A stretch of DNA of 64,000 nt. Origin: Nonomuraea candida. GTDB lineage: Bacteria; Actinomycetota; Actinomycetes; Streptosporangiales; Streptosporangiaceae. The translations under genes were made by a program, and so were the position numbers. The number at the start of each line of letters is the position of its first letter. Within the stretch, counting starts at the first letter, position 1. The notes under the pieces are model-generated. The model made no database searches, had not been told where the DNA came from, and saw only the letters and a program-made list of their open reading frames with translations. This document shows, in pieces, positions 8,076-19,157 of the stretch. The stretch is from positions 1-64,000 of the forward strand of contig NZ_JOAG01000006.1 of assembly GCF_000725485.1 (NCBI RefSeq), read 5' to 3'.

Positions 8076-9224
8076 ATGTGGAGGAACCCGTCGCATCCGG
8101 ACCGTCCGCTGCATGCCATTGTGCAGCCTCCGGGACCTGCCCTGTTCGCGGCGATCCGCGCCGCGCTGGAGGGCGACGGGCCCGCGGTGCTCCCCCTCTC
8201 CCCCGGCCACGAGAGGCCGGCGCTGGCCGCCCTGCGCCCCACGCACCTCGACGGCACGGCCCGCGGCGACGGGGAGGGCGTGCCCGCCGACGTGGCCGTG
8301 GTGATCGCCACCAGCGGCAGCACCGGCGCGCCCAAGGGCGTGCTGCTCTCCGCCGCCGCGCTGCGCGCCTCGGCGGCGGCCTCGCTGCGCCGGGTCGAGG
8401 CGGCCGCCGGCGACCGCTGGTTGTGCTGCCTGCCCGTCTCCCACGTCTCCGGGCTGCAGGTCCTGGTCCGGGCCCTGCTCTGCGGCGGCGAGCCCGTCAT
8501 CCACCCCGCCTTCGACGCCCGCGCGGTCCTGGAGTCGGGGGCCCACCACGTCTCCCTGGTGCCCACCCAGCTGCACCGGCTGGTCGAGATGGGGGCGGAC
8601 CTGTCGGTGTTCCGGACGATCCTGCTCGGCGGCGCCGCGGCCCGTCCCGGCCTGGTGGAGCGGTCCAGGGAGCTGGGCGCGCGGGTCGTGACGACGTACG
8701 GGATGAGCGAGACGAGCGGCGGGTGCGTCTACGACGGCCGCCCGCTCGACGGCGTGGACCTCAAGATCGGCGCGGACGGCCTGATCAGGATCGCGGGGCC
8801 GGTGCTGTTCTCCGGCTACCGCTTCGGCGAGCCGCCCGCCCCGCTCGACGGCGGCTGGTTCGTCACCTCCGACCTCGGCGAGCTGAGCGGCGGCCGGCTG
8901 CGCGTGCTGGGCCGGGCCGACGACGTCATCAACACCGGCGGCGAGAAGGTCGTGGCCGCCGCGGTGACGGCCGTCCTGGGCGCCCATCCGGAGGTCGCCG
9001 ACGCGGCCGTCATCGGCGTGCCCGACCCCGAATGGGGCGAGCTGGTCACGGCCGTCGTGGTCCCCGCCAACCCCGACACGCCCCCCACACTTCAGCAATT
9101 GCGGGCATTCTGCCGCGATAGGCTTCCCCCTCACGCCGCCCCTCGTGGCCTGCGACTCGTCTCCCGGCTGCCGCTGCTCCCGAACGGCAAGACCGATCTG
9201 GTGCGGCTGAGGACAGGAACCTGA
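8076..9224 (+). CDS. menE: o-succinylbenzoate-CoA ligase
   Basis: MenE is an adenylate-forming enzyme that activates o-succinylbenzoate as its CoA thioester for menaquinone synthesis. The ATP loop is TSGSTGAPKGV, the A5 motif is YGMSETSGG, and the catalytic Lys near the C-terminus is in LPNGKTDL. The hinge ADDVINTGGEKV is also present. At 382 residues it is shorter than the roughly 450-490 residues of enterobacterial MenE, mainly at the N-terminus, but all core motifs are there. No clear ribosome site precedes the ATG, and the AT-richer divergent spacer with menC is only about 50 bp. Leaderless translation is possible. menB is not in the window. Confidence 0.9.
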   Translation: MWRNPSHPDRPLHAIVQPPGPALFAAIRAALEGDGPAVLPLSPGHERPALAALRPTHLDGTARGDGEGVPADVAVVIATSGSTGAPKGVLLSAAALRASAAASLRRVEAAAGDRWLCCLPVSHVSGLQVLVRALLCGGEPVIHPAFDARAVLESGAHHVSLVPTQLHRLVEMGADLSVFRTILLGGAAARPGLVERSRELGARVVTTYGMSETSGGCVYDGRPLDGVDLKIGADGLIRIAGPVLFSGYRFGEPPAPLDGGWFVTSDLGELSGGRLRVLGRADDVINTGGEKVVAAAVTAVLGAHPEVADAAVIGVPDPEWGELVTAVVVPANPDTPPTLQQLRAFCRDRLPPHAAPRGLRLVSRLPLLPNGKTDLVRLRTGT

Positions 9225-9267
9225 CGAGTTGCCGCTGCGTCATAGTGGGGAGAAGGAGGGAGCCTTC

Positions 9268-9609
9268 ATGGACCAGACCCGCAAGATGTGGGCATCCGCG
9301 GCCGTCGTCGGCGTCATCGTCGTCGGCGGAGCCTCGATCGCGGCGGCCGCCTCCGCGGGCAAGCTCGACCAGGTCGCCAGGGAGACCCGGGCCGTGGTGG
9401 AGAAGGCGTCACCGTCCGGGCAGCCGCAGCAGCCGTCCCCCGAGACCAGCGACGGCATCGTGGTCTCCACCGAGGTCAACCCCGACCCGGGCGAGGTCAT
9501 CGACTACTGGACCGACCAGCGCATGGAGGACGCCGAGCCCATGCCGATGCCCGAGGTCACGCCGGGCCAGTTCGAGGTGGGCGCCGGACAGGTCGAGGAG
9601 ACGGAATAG
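9268..9609 (+). CDS. Small exported or membrane-anchored acidic protein, unknown function
   Basis: I do not recognise a family. The 113-residue protein starts MDQTRKMWASAAVVGVIVVGG, with a basic start and a hydrophobic stretch to about residue 32 ending in AAAASAG, typical of a signal peptide or N-terminal anchor. The rest is acidic and Pro/Gln/Glu-rich (SPSGQPQQPSPETSD, ending GAGQVEETE), probably disordered. The start is fixed by a strong ribosome site, AGAAGGAGGG, 7 nt upstream. It lies between menE and the sigma factor gene on the same strand with its own start signal. Confidence 0.7.
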   Translation: MDQTRKMWASAAVVGVIVVGGASIAAAASAGKLDQVARETRAVVEKASPSGQPQQPSPETSDGIVVSTEVNPDPGEVIDYWTDQRMEDAEPMPMPEVTPGQFEVGAGQVEETE

Positions 9610-9785
9610 ACCTGACCCCGGGGTGGTTCGCCTATGGGCGATCCGCCCCTTTTTCCTCCCGGGATAGGCGTACGGGAACAAATGACGGCGAATGGCGTTA
9701 TTGATACTGGTGCGCCGTGCGGACGCGAAACCGCCCCACCACAACCTGCCTGATCGCTTCCACTCCGTACGGAGGAGGTGTCCTC

Positions 9786-11147
9786 ATGCCCAGAACCGCC
9801 GTGGCGACCTCACACGCAACTCTCGACCAGCTGATTGAACGAGGGCGAGCCCAGGGTCACCTTTCTCTGGCGGAGCTGCGTGACGCTTTCGCGGAGGCCG
9901 GTATCAGCCCCTCTGAAGGCCGCACGATCCTGCGCGAACTCTCAGAGGCCGGCGTGAGCCTGGCCGCCGAGAACGAGCCGTCTCTCAGCGCCACCGCCCC
10001 CAAGAAGCCCGCCCAGAAGAGGGCGGCCGCGAAGACCACCACCGCGAAGAAGACCTCGCGGGCAAAGACTACCGGCCCCAAGGCAGACGAGGCAAAAACC
10101 GGCGCGCCGGGCGCCGCCAACGGCCTCACGCCGGCCGAGCCCAAGCCGGAGCACGAGGAAGACGTGCCCGACGACCTCGTGATGAGCGAGGACGGCGAGC
10201 TGGACAACGAGCCCCTCGACCTGGACGACACCCAGTCCGTCATGGGCGACTCGGTGCACACCTACCTCAAGTCCATCGGCCGCCGCACGCTGCTCACCGC
10301 GGCGCAGGAGGTCGAGCTGGCCCGGCGCATCGAGGCCGGGCTGTACGCCGAGTACAAGCTGGAGACCCAGCCCGACCTGCCGCCCGCCGTGCGGGACGAC
10401 CTGCACCTGGTGGTCGAGGACGGCCGGCGGGCCAAGGACCACATGCTGGAGGCCAACCTGCGGCTGGTGGTCTCGGTCGCCAAGAAGTACACCGACCGCG
10501 GCATGTCGCTGCTCGACGTGGTGCAGGAGGGCAACCTCGGGCTGATCAGGGCCGTGGAGAAGTTCGACTACACCAAGGGGTTCAAGTTCTCCACGTACGC
10601 CATGTGGTGGATCAGGCAGGCCATCCAGCGCGGGTTCGCCGACTCGGCCAGGACGATCCGGCTGCCCGTGCACGTGCTGGAGATGCTCTCCAAGCTGTCG
10701 CGGGTGGAGCGTGACATGCACCAGCGGCTGGGGCGCGAGCCCACGCCGGAGGAGCTGGCCGTCGAGCTCGACAAGACGCCGGACCAGATCGAGGAGCTGC
10801 TGCGCACCAGCCGCCAGCCGATCTCGCTGAACGCGACGATCGGCGAGGACGGCGAGACCACGATCGGCGACCTGATCGAGGACGTCGACTCCCCCGAGGC
10901 GTCGGAGATCGTCGACCGCCAGCTCCTGGGCGACCAGCTGCGCGGCGTGCTCGACAACCTCTCACCGCGAGAGGCGAAGATCATGGCCCTGCGCTTCGGC
11001 CTGGTGGACGGCAAGCCGCACACCCTCGACGAGATCGGCAAGCACCTGGGGCTGACCCGGGAGCGGATCCGGCAGCTCGAGAAGGAGTCGCTGTCCAAGC
11101 TCCGCCACCCGAGCAACACCCGCCCGCTGCTCGACTGGGCCAGCTGA
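9786..11147 (+). CDS. sigA: Principal RNA polymerase sigma factor (sigma-70 group 1, HrdB/SigA type)
   Basis: This is the probable housekeeping sigma factor. The 453-residue protein has an N-terminal region-1.1-like domain ([16 protein letters not shown]), a basic Lys/Ala linker of about residues 70-105 ([14 protein letters not shown]), and an acidic stretch. Regions 1.2 to 4.2 follow. Region 2 shows [34 protein letters not shown] and [14 protein letters not shown]. Region 4 shows [28 protein letters not shown]. It is a little shorter than Streptomyces HrdB in the linker. The ATG at 9786 follows GGAGGAGG; an earlier in-frame ATG at 9717 lacks one. A good hairpin terminator follows. Confidence 0.93.
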   Translation: MPRTAVATSHATLDQLIERGRAQGHLSLAELRDAFAEAGISPSEGRTILRELSEAGVSLAAENEPSLSATAPKKPAQKRAAAKTTTAKKTSRAKTTGPKADEAKTGAPGAANGLTPAEPKPEHEEDVPDDLVMSEDGELDNEPLDLDDTQSVMGDSVHTYLKSIGRRTLLTAAQEVELARRIEAGLYAEYKLETQPDLPPAVRDDLHLVVEDGRRAKDHMLEANLRLVVSVAKKYTDRGMSLLDVVQEGNLGLIRAVEKFDYTKGFKFSTYAMWWIRQAIQRGFADSARTIRLPVHVLEMLSKLSRVERDMHQRLGREPTPEELAVELDKTPDQIEELLRTSRQPISLNATIGEDGETTIGDLIEDVDSPEASEIVDRQLLGDQLRGVLDNLSPREAKIMALRFGLVDGKPHTLDEIGKHLGLTRERIRQLEKESLSKLRHPSNTRPLLDWAS

Positions 11148-11168
11148 CCCTCCGAAGAACGCACGAGA

Positions 11169-11201
11169 AGCCCCGGCACCCGAGCGATGGCGCCGGGGCT
11201 T
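11169..11201 (+). terminator. Rho-independent-type terminator of the sigma factor gene
   Basis: Arms AAGCCCCGGC and GCCGGGGCTT pair over 10 bp around a 13-nt loop, with a short TT run, 22 bp after the sigma factor stop. Confidence 0.8.
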
Positions 11202-11235
11202 TCCCGTGTTCGGCTCCGCTCGGCCCGTGACGTCG

Positions 11236-11304
11236 TCAGCGGGCGGCGGCGTCTCAGCGGGCCGCGGTGTGTCAGCGGGCGGCAGCGTCTCAGCGGGTGG
11301 CGGG
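11236..11304. repeat. 18-bp tandem repeat (4 copies) carrying the stop codon of the minus-strand gene
   Basis: The string tcagcggg occurs at 11236, 11254, 11272 and 11290, an exact 18-bp period with unit tcagcgggcggcggcgtc. The copy at 11290 is the gene's own stop codon (TGA on the minus strand). Because 18 is a multiple of 3, each downstream copy supplies another TGA in the same frame, so four in-frame stops lie in a row. Confidence 0.85.
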
Positions 11305-11688
11305 GAGGGGGCGGGGCACCCGGGGGATGCCCCACATGCGGTTCTCCTCGCGCAGCGTGCGCAGCCGGTTGACCTCGGCGGTCCACATGGCCCCGGCGGG
11401 CGTCGCCTTGGCCTTGCGCCGCGCGATCCGGTCGTCGTAGGCCTTGACCCCGAACGTGGCCCGCTGGCCCGCCTCGGCGGCCCGCAGCGCCTCCGTCAGC
11501 GCCTTGTCGAAGGCCTGCCCGGCGGCGAGCAGCTCGATCTCGTCGGCGTTGGCGGCACGCAGCTCGCGCAGCGTCTGCTCGGCCTCCCTGGCCTTGCCGA
11601 GCAACTCGGGGAAGCTCTTGGAGATCTCCTGGTCCGCGTGGTAGCGGACCTCTGCCTCCCGGCTCACCCGCGGACGGAAAAACGCCAT
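11290..11688 (-). CDS. Hypothetical coiled-coil protein
   Basis: I do not recognise a family. The 132-residue protein starts MAFFRPRVSREAEVRYHADQ and is highly charged and helical (FPELLGKAREAEQTLRELRA, then LTEALRAAEAGQRA and DRIARRKAKAT), suggesting a short coiled coil. It has no signal peptide, membrane segment or Cys pair. It is a single gene facing the sigma factor gene and diverging from the TetR gene. Its 3' end is inside an 18-bp tandem array. The open frame keeps GC-rich third positions throughout. Confidence 0.65.
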   Translation of the reverse strand: MAFFRPRVSREAEVRYHADQEISKSFPELLGKAREAEQTLRELRAANADEIELLAAGQAFDKALTEALRAAEAGQRATFGVKAYDDRIARRKAKATPAGAMWTAEVNRLRTLREENRMWGIPRVPRPLPATR

Positions 11689-11794
11689 CGACCCGGCCCC
11701 TTCAAAGCTGTCGGTACTCGTTCAACCGCCAAGCGTACGCCGTCGCGCGACACGGGCGGAAATCGCCCCGGCGCGACCGCCTTTACATAGTAAG

Positions 11795-12364
11795 ATGATC
11801 ACCATGCCCGCCAAGCGACCACCCGTCCCGCTCTCCCGCGAGCGCATCATCGAGGCCGCGCTCCACATCGCCGACAGCCAGGGGCTGCGCCGGCTCACCA
11901 TGCGCCGCCTGGGCGACGCCCTCCAGGTGGAGGCCATGGCCATCTACCACCACCTGCCCAGAGGCAAGGACGCGCTGATGGACGCCCTGGCCGAGCACGT
12001 CACCTCCGTGCGGGTCGAGCCCGGCCCCACCTGGCAGGAGACCGCCAAGGCGTGGTGCAGGGCCGGCAGGGAGCTGCTGCGCGACCACCCGGGCGTGCTG
12101 GCCCTGGCGCTGACCAAGCCGCCCAAGGGGGCCACCGCCATCGCCATCAGGGAGCAGACCGAGCAGCTCGCCGAGGGCGGCCTGGCGAACGCGGCCGAGG
12201 CCGTGCGCTCGCTGCGGGCCTTCGTGTTCGGCAGCGTCGCGGTCGAGGTGCAGCAGTCGGGCTGGGCCGACCCCGAAGTCGATGAGTGGGTCAGGCGGGA
12301 CGAAAGAGCCGATGCGGACTTCGAACGCGGACTCGACGCTCTCCTCAAGGGATTGCAAACGTGA
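11795..12364 (+). CDS. TetR/AcrR family transcriptional regulator
   Basis: This is a DNA-binding repressor-type protein of 189 residues. The N-terminal helix-turn-helix reads REDR-type SRERIIEAALHIADSQGLRRLTMRRLGDAL followed by the recognition segment VEAMAIYHHLPRGKDALMDAL. The C-terminal ligand domain resembles the tetracycline-repressor C-terminal class (residues about 75-185). It diverges from the small coiled-coil gene. Upstream of the ATG the sequence tttacatagtaag is AT-rich and looks like a -10 box very near the start, so leaderless translation or use of the ATG at 11804 is possible. No target gene is obvious. Confidence 0.85.
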   Translation: MITMPAKRPPVPLSRERIIEAALHIADSQGLRRLTMRRLGDALQVEAMAIYHHLPRGKDALMDALAEHVTSVRVEPGPTWQETAKAWCRAGRELLRDHPGVLALALTKPPKGATAIAIREQTEQLAEGGLANAAEAVRSLRAFVFGSVAVEVQQSGWADPEVDEWVRRDERADADFERGLDALLKGLQT

Positions 12365-12565
12365 TGCGCGTGTCGCGCTTGGACCGTTATCCTGCATAAG
12401 GCACGCTGTGTCGAAGGTCACACGTTCCCGGGACCCTCCTGTAACAGTCCTAACGGGCTATGTCGGAAAGCGTGACGCACGTCGCACACTTGCCAGCACA
12501 ACTACCCGAGCCGGCTCCCGCCCCTCCACAACGGGAGCATCCCACGAGATATCGGAGGCACGCCG

Positions 12566-12757
12566 ATGTGCCCGCACGACCCGGCCTGTCCGGATGCAGA
12601 GGCGCCAGACCGCGAGGCCGCACGCACCCTCGCCAGCCACCCCGAGCAGGGGTGGAGCCTGTTGTGTAATGGAGTCGTCCTGTTCGAGGACACCGGTGAG
12701 CTCCTGCCCAGCGGCACCGCCATCGCCCCGCACCGGCCCGTGGTCGGCGCTGCCTGA
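12566..12757 (+). CDS. DUF5999 family small protein
   Basis: The 63-residue protein starts MCPHDPACPDAEAPDREAAR and continues with the conserved block PEQGWSLLCNGVVLFEDTGE, then LLPSGTAIAPHRP. This is the pattern of a small, widespread actinobacterial family (DUF5999). Two Cys and a His at the N-terminus plus one Cys in LLCNG could bind a metal, which is inference. The start is fixed by ATCGGAGG 8 nt upstream. About 200 bp of non-coding sequence separates it from the TetR gene. Function is unknown. Confidence 0.85.
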   Translation: MCPHDPACPDAEAPDREAARTLASHPEQGWSLLCNGVVLFEDTGELLPSGTAIAPHRPVVGAA

Positions 12758-12856
12758 CCACTGAGGGGCGGCCGCGGCCACGGCCACGGCGGCACAGGCC
12801 GTCGTGACCACTGTGACTGCGGCCCCGCCCGCGAGCGGCCGGATGATCCGCCCCGC

Positions 12857-13447
12857 CTAGGCGTAGCGGATGATCCACTCCGCGACGACCTCGCCCACCC
12901 GGGCGGGGTCGCGCTTGAGGTCGTGCCCCTCCCCCGGCAGCACCACCAGCCGGGCCGCGTCCGCCGCGTCGGGCACGCCGAACGGGTCACGATCCCCGTT
13001 CACCACCAGCACGTCCACCCCGGCGCCGCGCAGCTCGTCGGCCCGCGACCGCTCCGGCCGCCCCGGCGGGTGCAGGGGGAAGGCCAGCGCCACCACCGCC
13101 GCCGCCCCCACCGCCCCGGCCGTGCGGCAGGCCACCCGCGCCCCGTTGCTCCGCCCGCCCTGCACGAGGGGCAGCCCCGGCAGGCGCCTGCGCAGCCTCT
13201 TCAGCACGACCTCCCACGCCTCGTCCTGCTTGACCGCCGAGCCCGGCGCGCGCGCCCCCGCCACTCTGAACGCCTGCGTCACCCTGGCCACGGTGACCCC
13301 CGCCTTCAGCGCCGCGTCGCGGACGGCGAGCAGGTCGGGGGCGTCGACCCCGCCGGCGGACCCGTGGGTCAGCACCAGCAGCAGCCGCGGGTCCGCGGCC
13401 TCGTCGATCTCGACCAGCGCCCGCCCTCTCGGGGTCATCACCTGCAT
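12857..13447 (-). CDS. Alpha/beta hydrolase, dienelactone-hydrolase/TEX30-like
   Basis: The 196-residue protein has the layout of compact alpha/beta hydrolases (KANL3/TEX30-like). An early VLTHGSAGG forms the oxyanion-loop region, the nucleophile elbow is GGRSNGARVA, and a late VVNGDRDPFG and LPGEGHDLKR supply candidate catalytic Asp and His. The Ser/Asp/His triad is therefore complete. There is no signal peptide, so it is probably cytosolic. The substrate is unknown. It is a monocistronic gene diverging from the membrane-protein gene. Confidence 0.78.
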   Translation of the reverse strand: MQVMTPRGRALVEIDEAADPRLLLVLTHGSAGGVDAPDLLAVRDAALKAGVTVARVTQAFRVAGARAPGSAVKQDEAWEVVLKRLRRRLPGLPLVQGGRSNGARVACRTAGAVGAAAVVALAFPLHPPGRPERSRADELRGAGVDVLVVNGDRDPFGVPDAADAARLVVLPGEGHDLKRDPARVGEVVAEWIIRYA

Positions 13448-13528
13448 GGCAGCACCGTACCTGGGGAGGACACCGGCTTAGCCCTCAGGTCGGATGACGG
13501 CGCGGCGCCGGGCGGGGATGATGCCCTT

Positions 13529-13891
13529 ATGCCAGACAAACGCCCGCTCCGGGACGACCTTCAGGCCACGCTGGACGCCCGCCGCGATCTCGGCCCCGAG
13601 TACGAAGCCGCGCTGGTCGAGTCGTTCGTCGACCGGCTCGACGTCGCGATCGCCGCCCGCGTGCAGGCCGAGCTGGGCCGGCACGGCGCGGCCCCGGGCA
13701 AGAGGTCGCGCCCGGAGACGCCGATGATCCCGATCGTGCTCGGCTCGCTGGGCATCGGGGTGCCGCTGACGGCCATCGGCGGCACGACGGGCGGGCCGGT
13801 CGGCCTGCTCGTGGTCTGGCTGTCGATCGTGGTGATCAACGTGGCGGCCGCCGCCGCGGTGATGCGCCGCGGCCAGGGGCCGCGCTGGTGA
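13529..13891 (+). CDS. Small two-helix membrane protein, unknown function
   Basis: The 120-residue protein begins MPDKRPLRDDLQATLDARRD and has a charged cytoplasmic helix (EYEAALVESFVDRLDVAIAA) typical of actinobacterial proteins with two C-terminal membrane helices. Two hydrophobic segments follow, IPIVLGSLGIGVPLTAIGG and VGLLVVWLSIVVINVAAAAA, then a short basic tail RRGQGPRW. I do not assign a function. The gene converges with the TPR gene over a hairpin. Confidence 0.75.
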   Translation: MPDKRPLRDDLQATLDARRDLGPEYEAALVESFVDRLDVAIAARVQAELGRHGAAPGKRSRPETPMIPIVLGSLGIGVPLTAIGGTTGGPVGLLVVWLSIVVINVAAAAAVMRRGQGPRW

Positions 13892-13940
13892 CGGAGCCGC
13901 ACCCCGGCGGCCGGCGCCGGGGCCGCGCATCGCGCCGGCA

Positions 13941-13968
13941 GCGCAGGCGAACCCCGGCCGGCCTGCGC
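13941..13968. terminator. Hairpin between convergent genes
   Basis: Arms GCGCAGGC / GCCTGCGC, 8 bp, enclose a 12-nt loop between a plus-strand membrane-protein gene and the minus-strand TPR gene. Confidence 0.55.
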
Positions 13969-13973
13969 GGGGG

Positions 13974-14783
13974 TCAGGCGTCGCGCTGGTAGCGGAGGCG
14001 GACCTCGGCGGCCAGGGTCTCGTCCTCGTGCTCCAGCCCGTACGTCCAGACCCGGCCGGCGTCGTCGGCGCGGCCGCGCAGCGGGAGGGTGCGGGCGAGC
14101 AGCTCGATGGCCAGCGCGCCGGTCCGCGGGTCGGGGCCGTCCTCGACGCAGCCGGCGAACTCGGCGCAGGCCAGCTCCAGATGGGCGATGCCGAGCTGGA
14201 CCCGCAGCCCCGGCACCTCGTCCTCGGGGGCGAACTCCAGGGCGTCCAGGAGCACCTCGGCGGCCGCCGCGGGCTCGGCGTGCTCCAGCATCAGCTCGGC
14301 CAGCCGCTGCGCCGCGTGCGCCGCGAGCCGCTCGTCGCCGGCGTGCAGCCCGGCCTCGACGGCGGCCCGCAGCTCCTTCTCGGCCTCCTCCAGGTCGTCC
14401 GCCGCCACGGCCAGGCCGGCGAGGGCCAGGCGGGCCAGCGGCACGTACGCCGCCGTGCCGACCCCCAGCACCGCCTGCCAGGCGGCCCTGGCCTGCTCGG
14501 CGCGCCCCTCCCGCTCGAACCCCTGGGCCAGGTGGCAGGCCGCCTGCGCGGCGTATTCGGGGTGCCCGGTGGCCAGCGCGGCTCTGGCGGCGGCCCTGGC
14601 GGCCTCGACGTCGCCGCGCTGTTCGAGCACCACCGCCAGCCCGACGGCGGCCTGGGCCCTGTCGGGGCCTTCCGGGTCGGCGGCCAGCTCGCCCAGGATC
14701 GCGGCGGCGGCGTCGAGGTCACCGCTCTCCGCCAGGCGGCGGGCGGTGTCGAGGGGCGGTGTCTCCAGCTCTGAGGACGTCAA
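13974..14783 (-). CDS. Tetratricopeptide-repeat protein
   Basis: The 269-residue protein consists of helical Ala/Leu-rich repeats of TPR type, for example ARRLAESGDLDAAAAILGEL, AQAACHLAQGFEREGRAEQA and ELLARTLPLRGRADDAGRVW. TPR proteins are protein-binding scaffolds; no catalytic domain is present. I place the start at TTG 14783 (MTSSELETPPLDTARR) because AAGGAG lies 5 nt upstream. The open frame extends further upstream, but that part is Arg/Gly-rich and without a ribosome site. It is a single gene with a bidirectional hairpin downstream. The roughly 190 bp upstream to the gcvP terminator hold no recognisable gene. Confidence 0.8.
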   Translation of the reverse strand: MTSSELETPPLDTARRLAESGDLDAAAAILGELAADPEGPDRAQAAVGLAVVLEQRGDVEAARAAARAALATGHPEYAAQAACHLAQGFEREGRAEQARAAWQAVLGVGTAAYVPLARLALAGLAVAADDLEEAEKELRAAVEAGLHAGDERLAAHAAQRLAELMLEHAEPAAAAEVLLDALEFAPEDEVPGLRVQLGIAHLELACAEFAGCVEDGPDPRTGALAIELLARTLPLRGRADDAGRVWTYGLEHEDETLAAEVRLRYQRDA

Positions 14784-14973
14784 GAGAGCTCCTTGGGGCG
14801 GCGGTCGCACCGAGCCTAACGACTTCCGTCGATCATGTCTGCTCACTTGACGGCGAAGGACTGGCCCGCGTACGACCCGCCCGGCGGCGTGCCCCGGCCG
14901 CACCTCCGGGACCTGCCCGGACGCCCTCGCAGCCCCGCCCGCCCCGGTTTCCGCCCGCCCCGGCCCCGACACG

Positions 14974-15004
14974 CCGGAAGGGCCCCGGGGCGGGTGCCCT
15001 TCCG
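14974..15004 (-). terminator. gcvP terminator hairpin
   Basis: Perfect 10-bp arms CCGGAAGGGC / GCCCTTCCGG around an 11-nt loop lie just after the gcvP stop. Confidence 0.7.
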
Positions 15005-15030
15005 GAACTCGGTTCTCGATCGGACCGGGC

Positions 15031-17865
<2,835 letters not shown>

Positions 17866-17921
17866 GGGGTGTGCCTCCCGAGGCTATGGAGACCGGCGCC
17901 AGGGCGCGGGCGAGTGCCGGA

Positions 17922-18136
17922 TCTCCCCCTCTGTCAGCGCGGCCCCCGACGAGCGGGCGTCCGCGACCTGAGAGCTTCACCCCGGTGGGGCTTGCACCGT
18001 CGGTGAGGCGCGCCTGGCGGGCGCGCCTGCTTTCCAGAGTTGCCTCGCCCGAGCGGTACAGGATGCCTGAGAGATTCCGGGGAGGGTTGCTCCTTCGGCG
18101 CCCCGGCCCAGGGGCCGGGGACTCTCCCGCACGGGG
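17922..18136 (-). promoter_or_regulatory. Tandem glycine riboswitch upstream of gcvP
   Basis: On the minus strand the leader shows two consecutive glycine aptamers. The first runs GCGGGAGAG, CGCCGAAGGAGCAA, CTCTCAGGCA, GTACCG, then GAGGCAACTCTGGAAAG. The second has CACCGACGGTGCAAGC, GGGGTGAAGCTCTCAGGT and closes with GACAGAGGGG. These blocks are the conserved core of the class. Tandem aptamers in front of gcv genes normally switch expression on when glycine is abundant. The leader is about 270 nt. The expression platform near the gcvP ribosome site is not obvious to me. Confidence 0.93.
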
Positions 18137-18389
18137 TCGTCAGCCTTACTGTCCTAGATTACTACTGTAGGCCCGGATTACGGCTCACTGGCCCGCTTCC
18201 ACCCACCGGCGGGCCGCCCGTGGGTGCACACCGTGGCGGTGGGCGGGCACGCAGGATGGGCGAGGCGTGAGACGGGAAGGGCTCCGGGAAAGGCTGCGCC
18301 CAGGGAAGGACTTTCCCCGGGCGGCGTGCGCGCGCCCGAGTCGCGATGATCAGAGGGAAGCGGCGGTCGAGGCCACCCGGCCCCGCGGG

Positions 18390-19010
18390 TCAGCCGATGC
18401 GGCGGGCGCGGCGCCTGCGGGCCAGCTCGTCAGCGGGGTGATCGGCCGGGACGGTGTCCTCGACCGCCGCGCGTTCCCCCGGCAGCTCCGCGAGGGATCC
18501 CTCGACCTCCCGCCAGACCCGGCCGAGCGCGATGCCGAACACGCCCTGGCCGCCCTGGAGCAGATCGATCACTTCGTCGGCCGAGGTGCACTCGTAGACG
18601 CTGACGCCGTCGCTCATGAGCGTGATCTGCGCGAGGTCGGCGACCCCGCGGTCACGCAGGTGCTGCACCGCCGTGCGGATCTGCTGGAGTGACACCCCGG
18701 TGTCGAGGAGCCGCTTGACGACCTTGAGCACCAGGATGTCACGGAAGCTGTAGAGCCGCTGGGAGCCCGAGCCGTGCGCGGCCCTTATCGTGGGCTCCAC
18801 CAGCCCCGTGCGCGCCCAGTAGTCGAGCTGCCTGTAGGTGATGCCGGCCGCGGCGCAGGCCGTCGGCCCGCGGTATCCGATGTCGCCCGGCAGCGTCGTC
18901 GGCTGCTCGTCGAAGAGCAGACCCTGCTCACCGGCACGCTGCCGCGCGCTCTCGCGCCGCACCGGATCTTCCTGGCCGGCCGTCTTTCCCTCGCCGCTGC
19001 TGACCGCCAC
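18390..19010 (-). CDS. MerR-family transcriptional regulator (Rv1830-like)
   Basis: The 206-residue protein has a MerR winged-helix domain at about residues 45-115 (GITYRQLDYWARTGLVEPTI, SQRLYSFRDILVLKVVKRLL) followed by a C-terminal segment with DGVSVYECTSADEVIDLLQGG and a basic end RRRRARRIG. It matches the second MerR gene that follows the bifunctional nuclease gene in actinobacteria. I use GTG 19010 because GGAGG lies 5 nt before it. The frame is open to 19058, which would add 16 residues without a ribosome site. It lacks the Cys residues of metal-sensing MerR proteins. The 18137-18389 interval downstream contains no recognisable gene. Confidence 0.88.
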   Translation of the reverse strand: MAVSSGEGKTAGQEDPVRRESARQRAGEQGLLFDEQPTTLPGDIGYRGPTACAAAGITYRQLDYWARTGLVEPTIRAAHGSGSQRLYSFRDILVLKVVKRLLDTGVSLQQIRTAVQHLRDRGVADLAQITLMSDGVSVYECTSADEVIDLLQGGQGVFGIALGRVWREVEGSLAELPGERAAVEDTVPADHPADELARRRRARRIG

Positions 19011-19157
19011 GCGGACCTCCGGCTTTCTCTCATCCCGTGGCCTGATCTGGGGGTTCACAAAGGGCGACCACGGGTTTCACTTGCACCGTAGGACCGTGAC
19101 CATGCGCAGTCAACGATCCGGCTCGGCGCGTCGTGAAGCGTAAATGCACTGAAATAC

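Noticed and set aside
12460..12669. Frame starting MSESVTHVAHLP upstream of and overlapping the DUF5999 gene
   Set aside because: No ribosome site, poor third-position GC bias, and it overlaps a better supported conserved gene in another frame.
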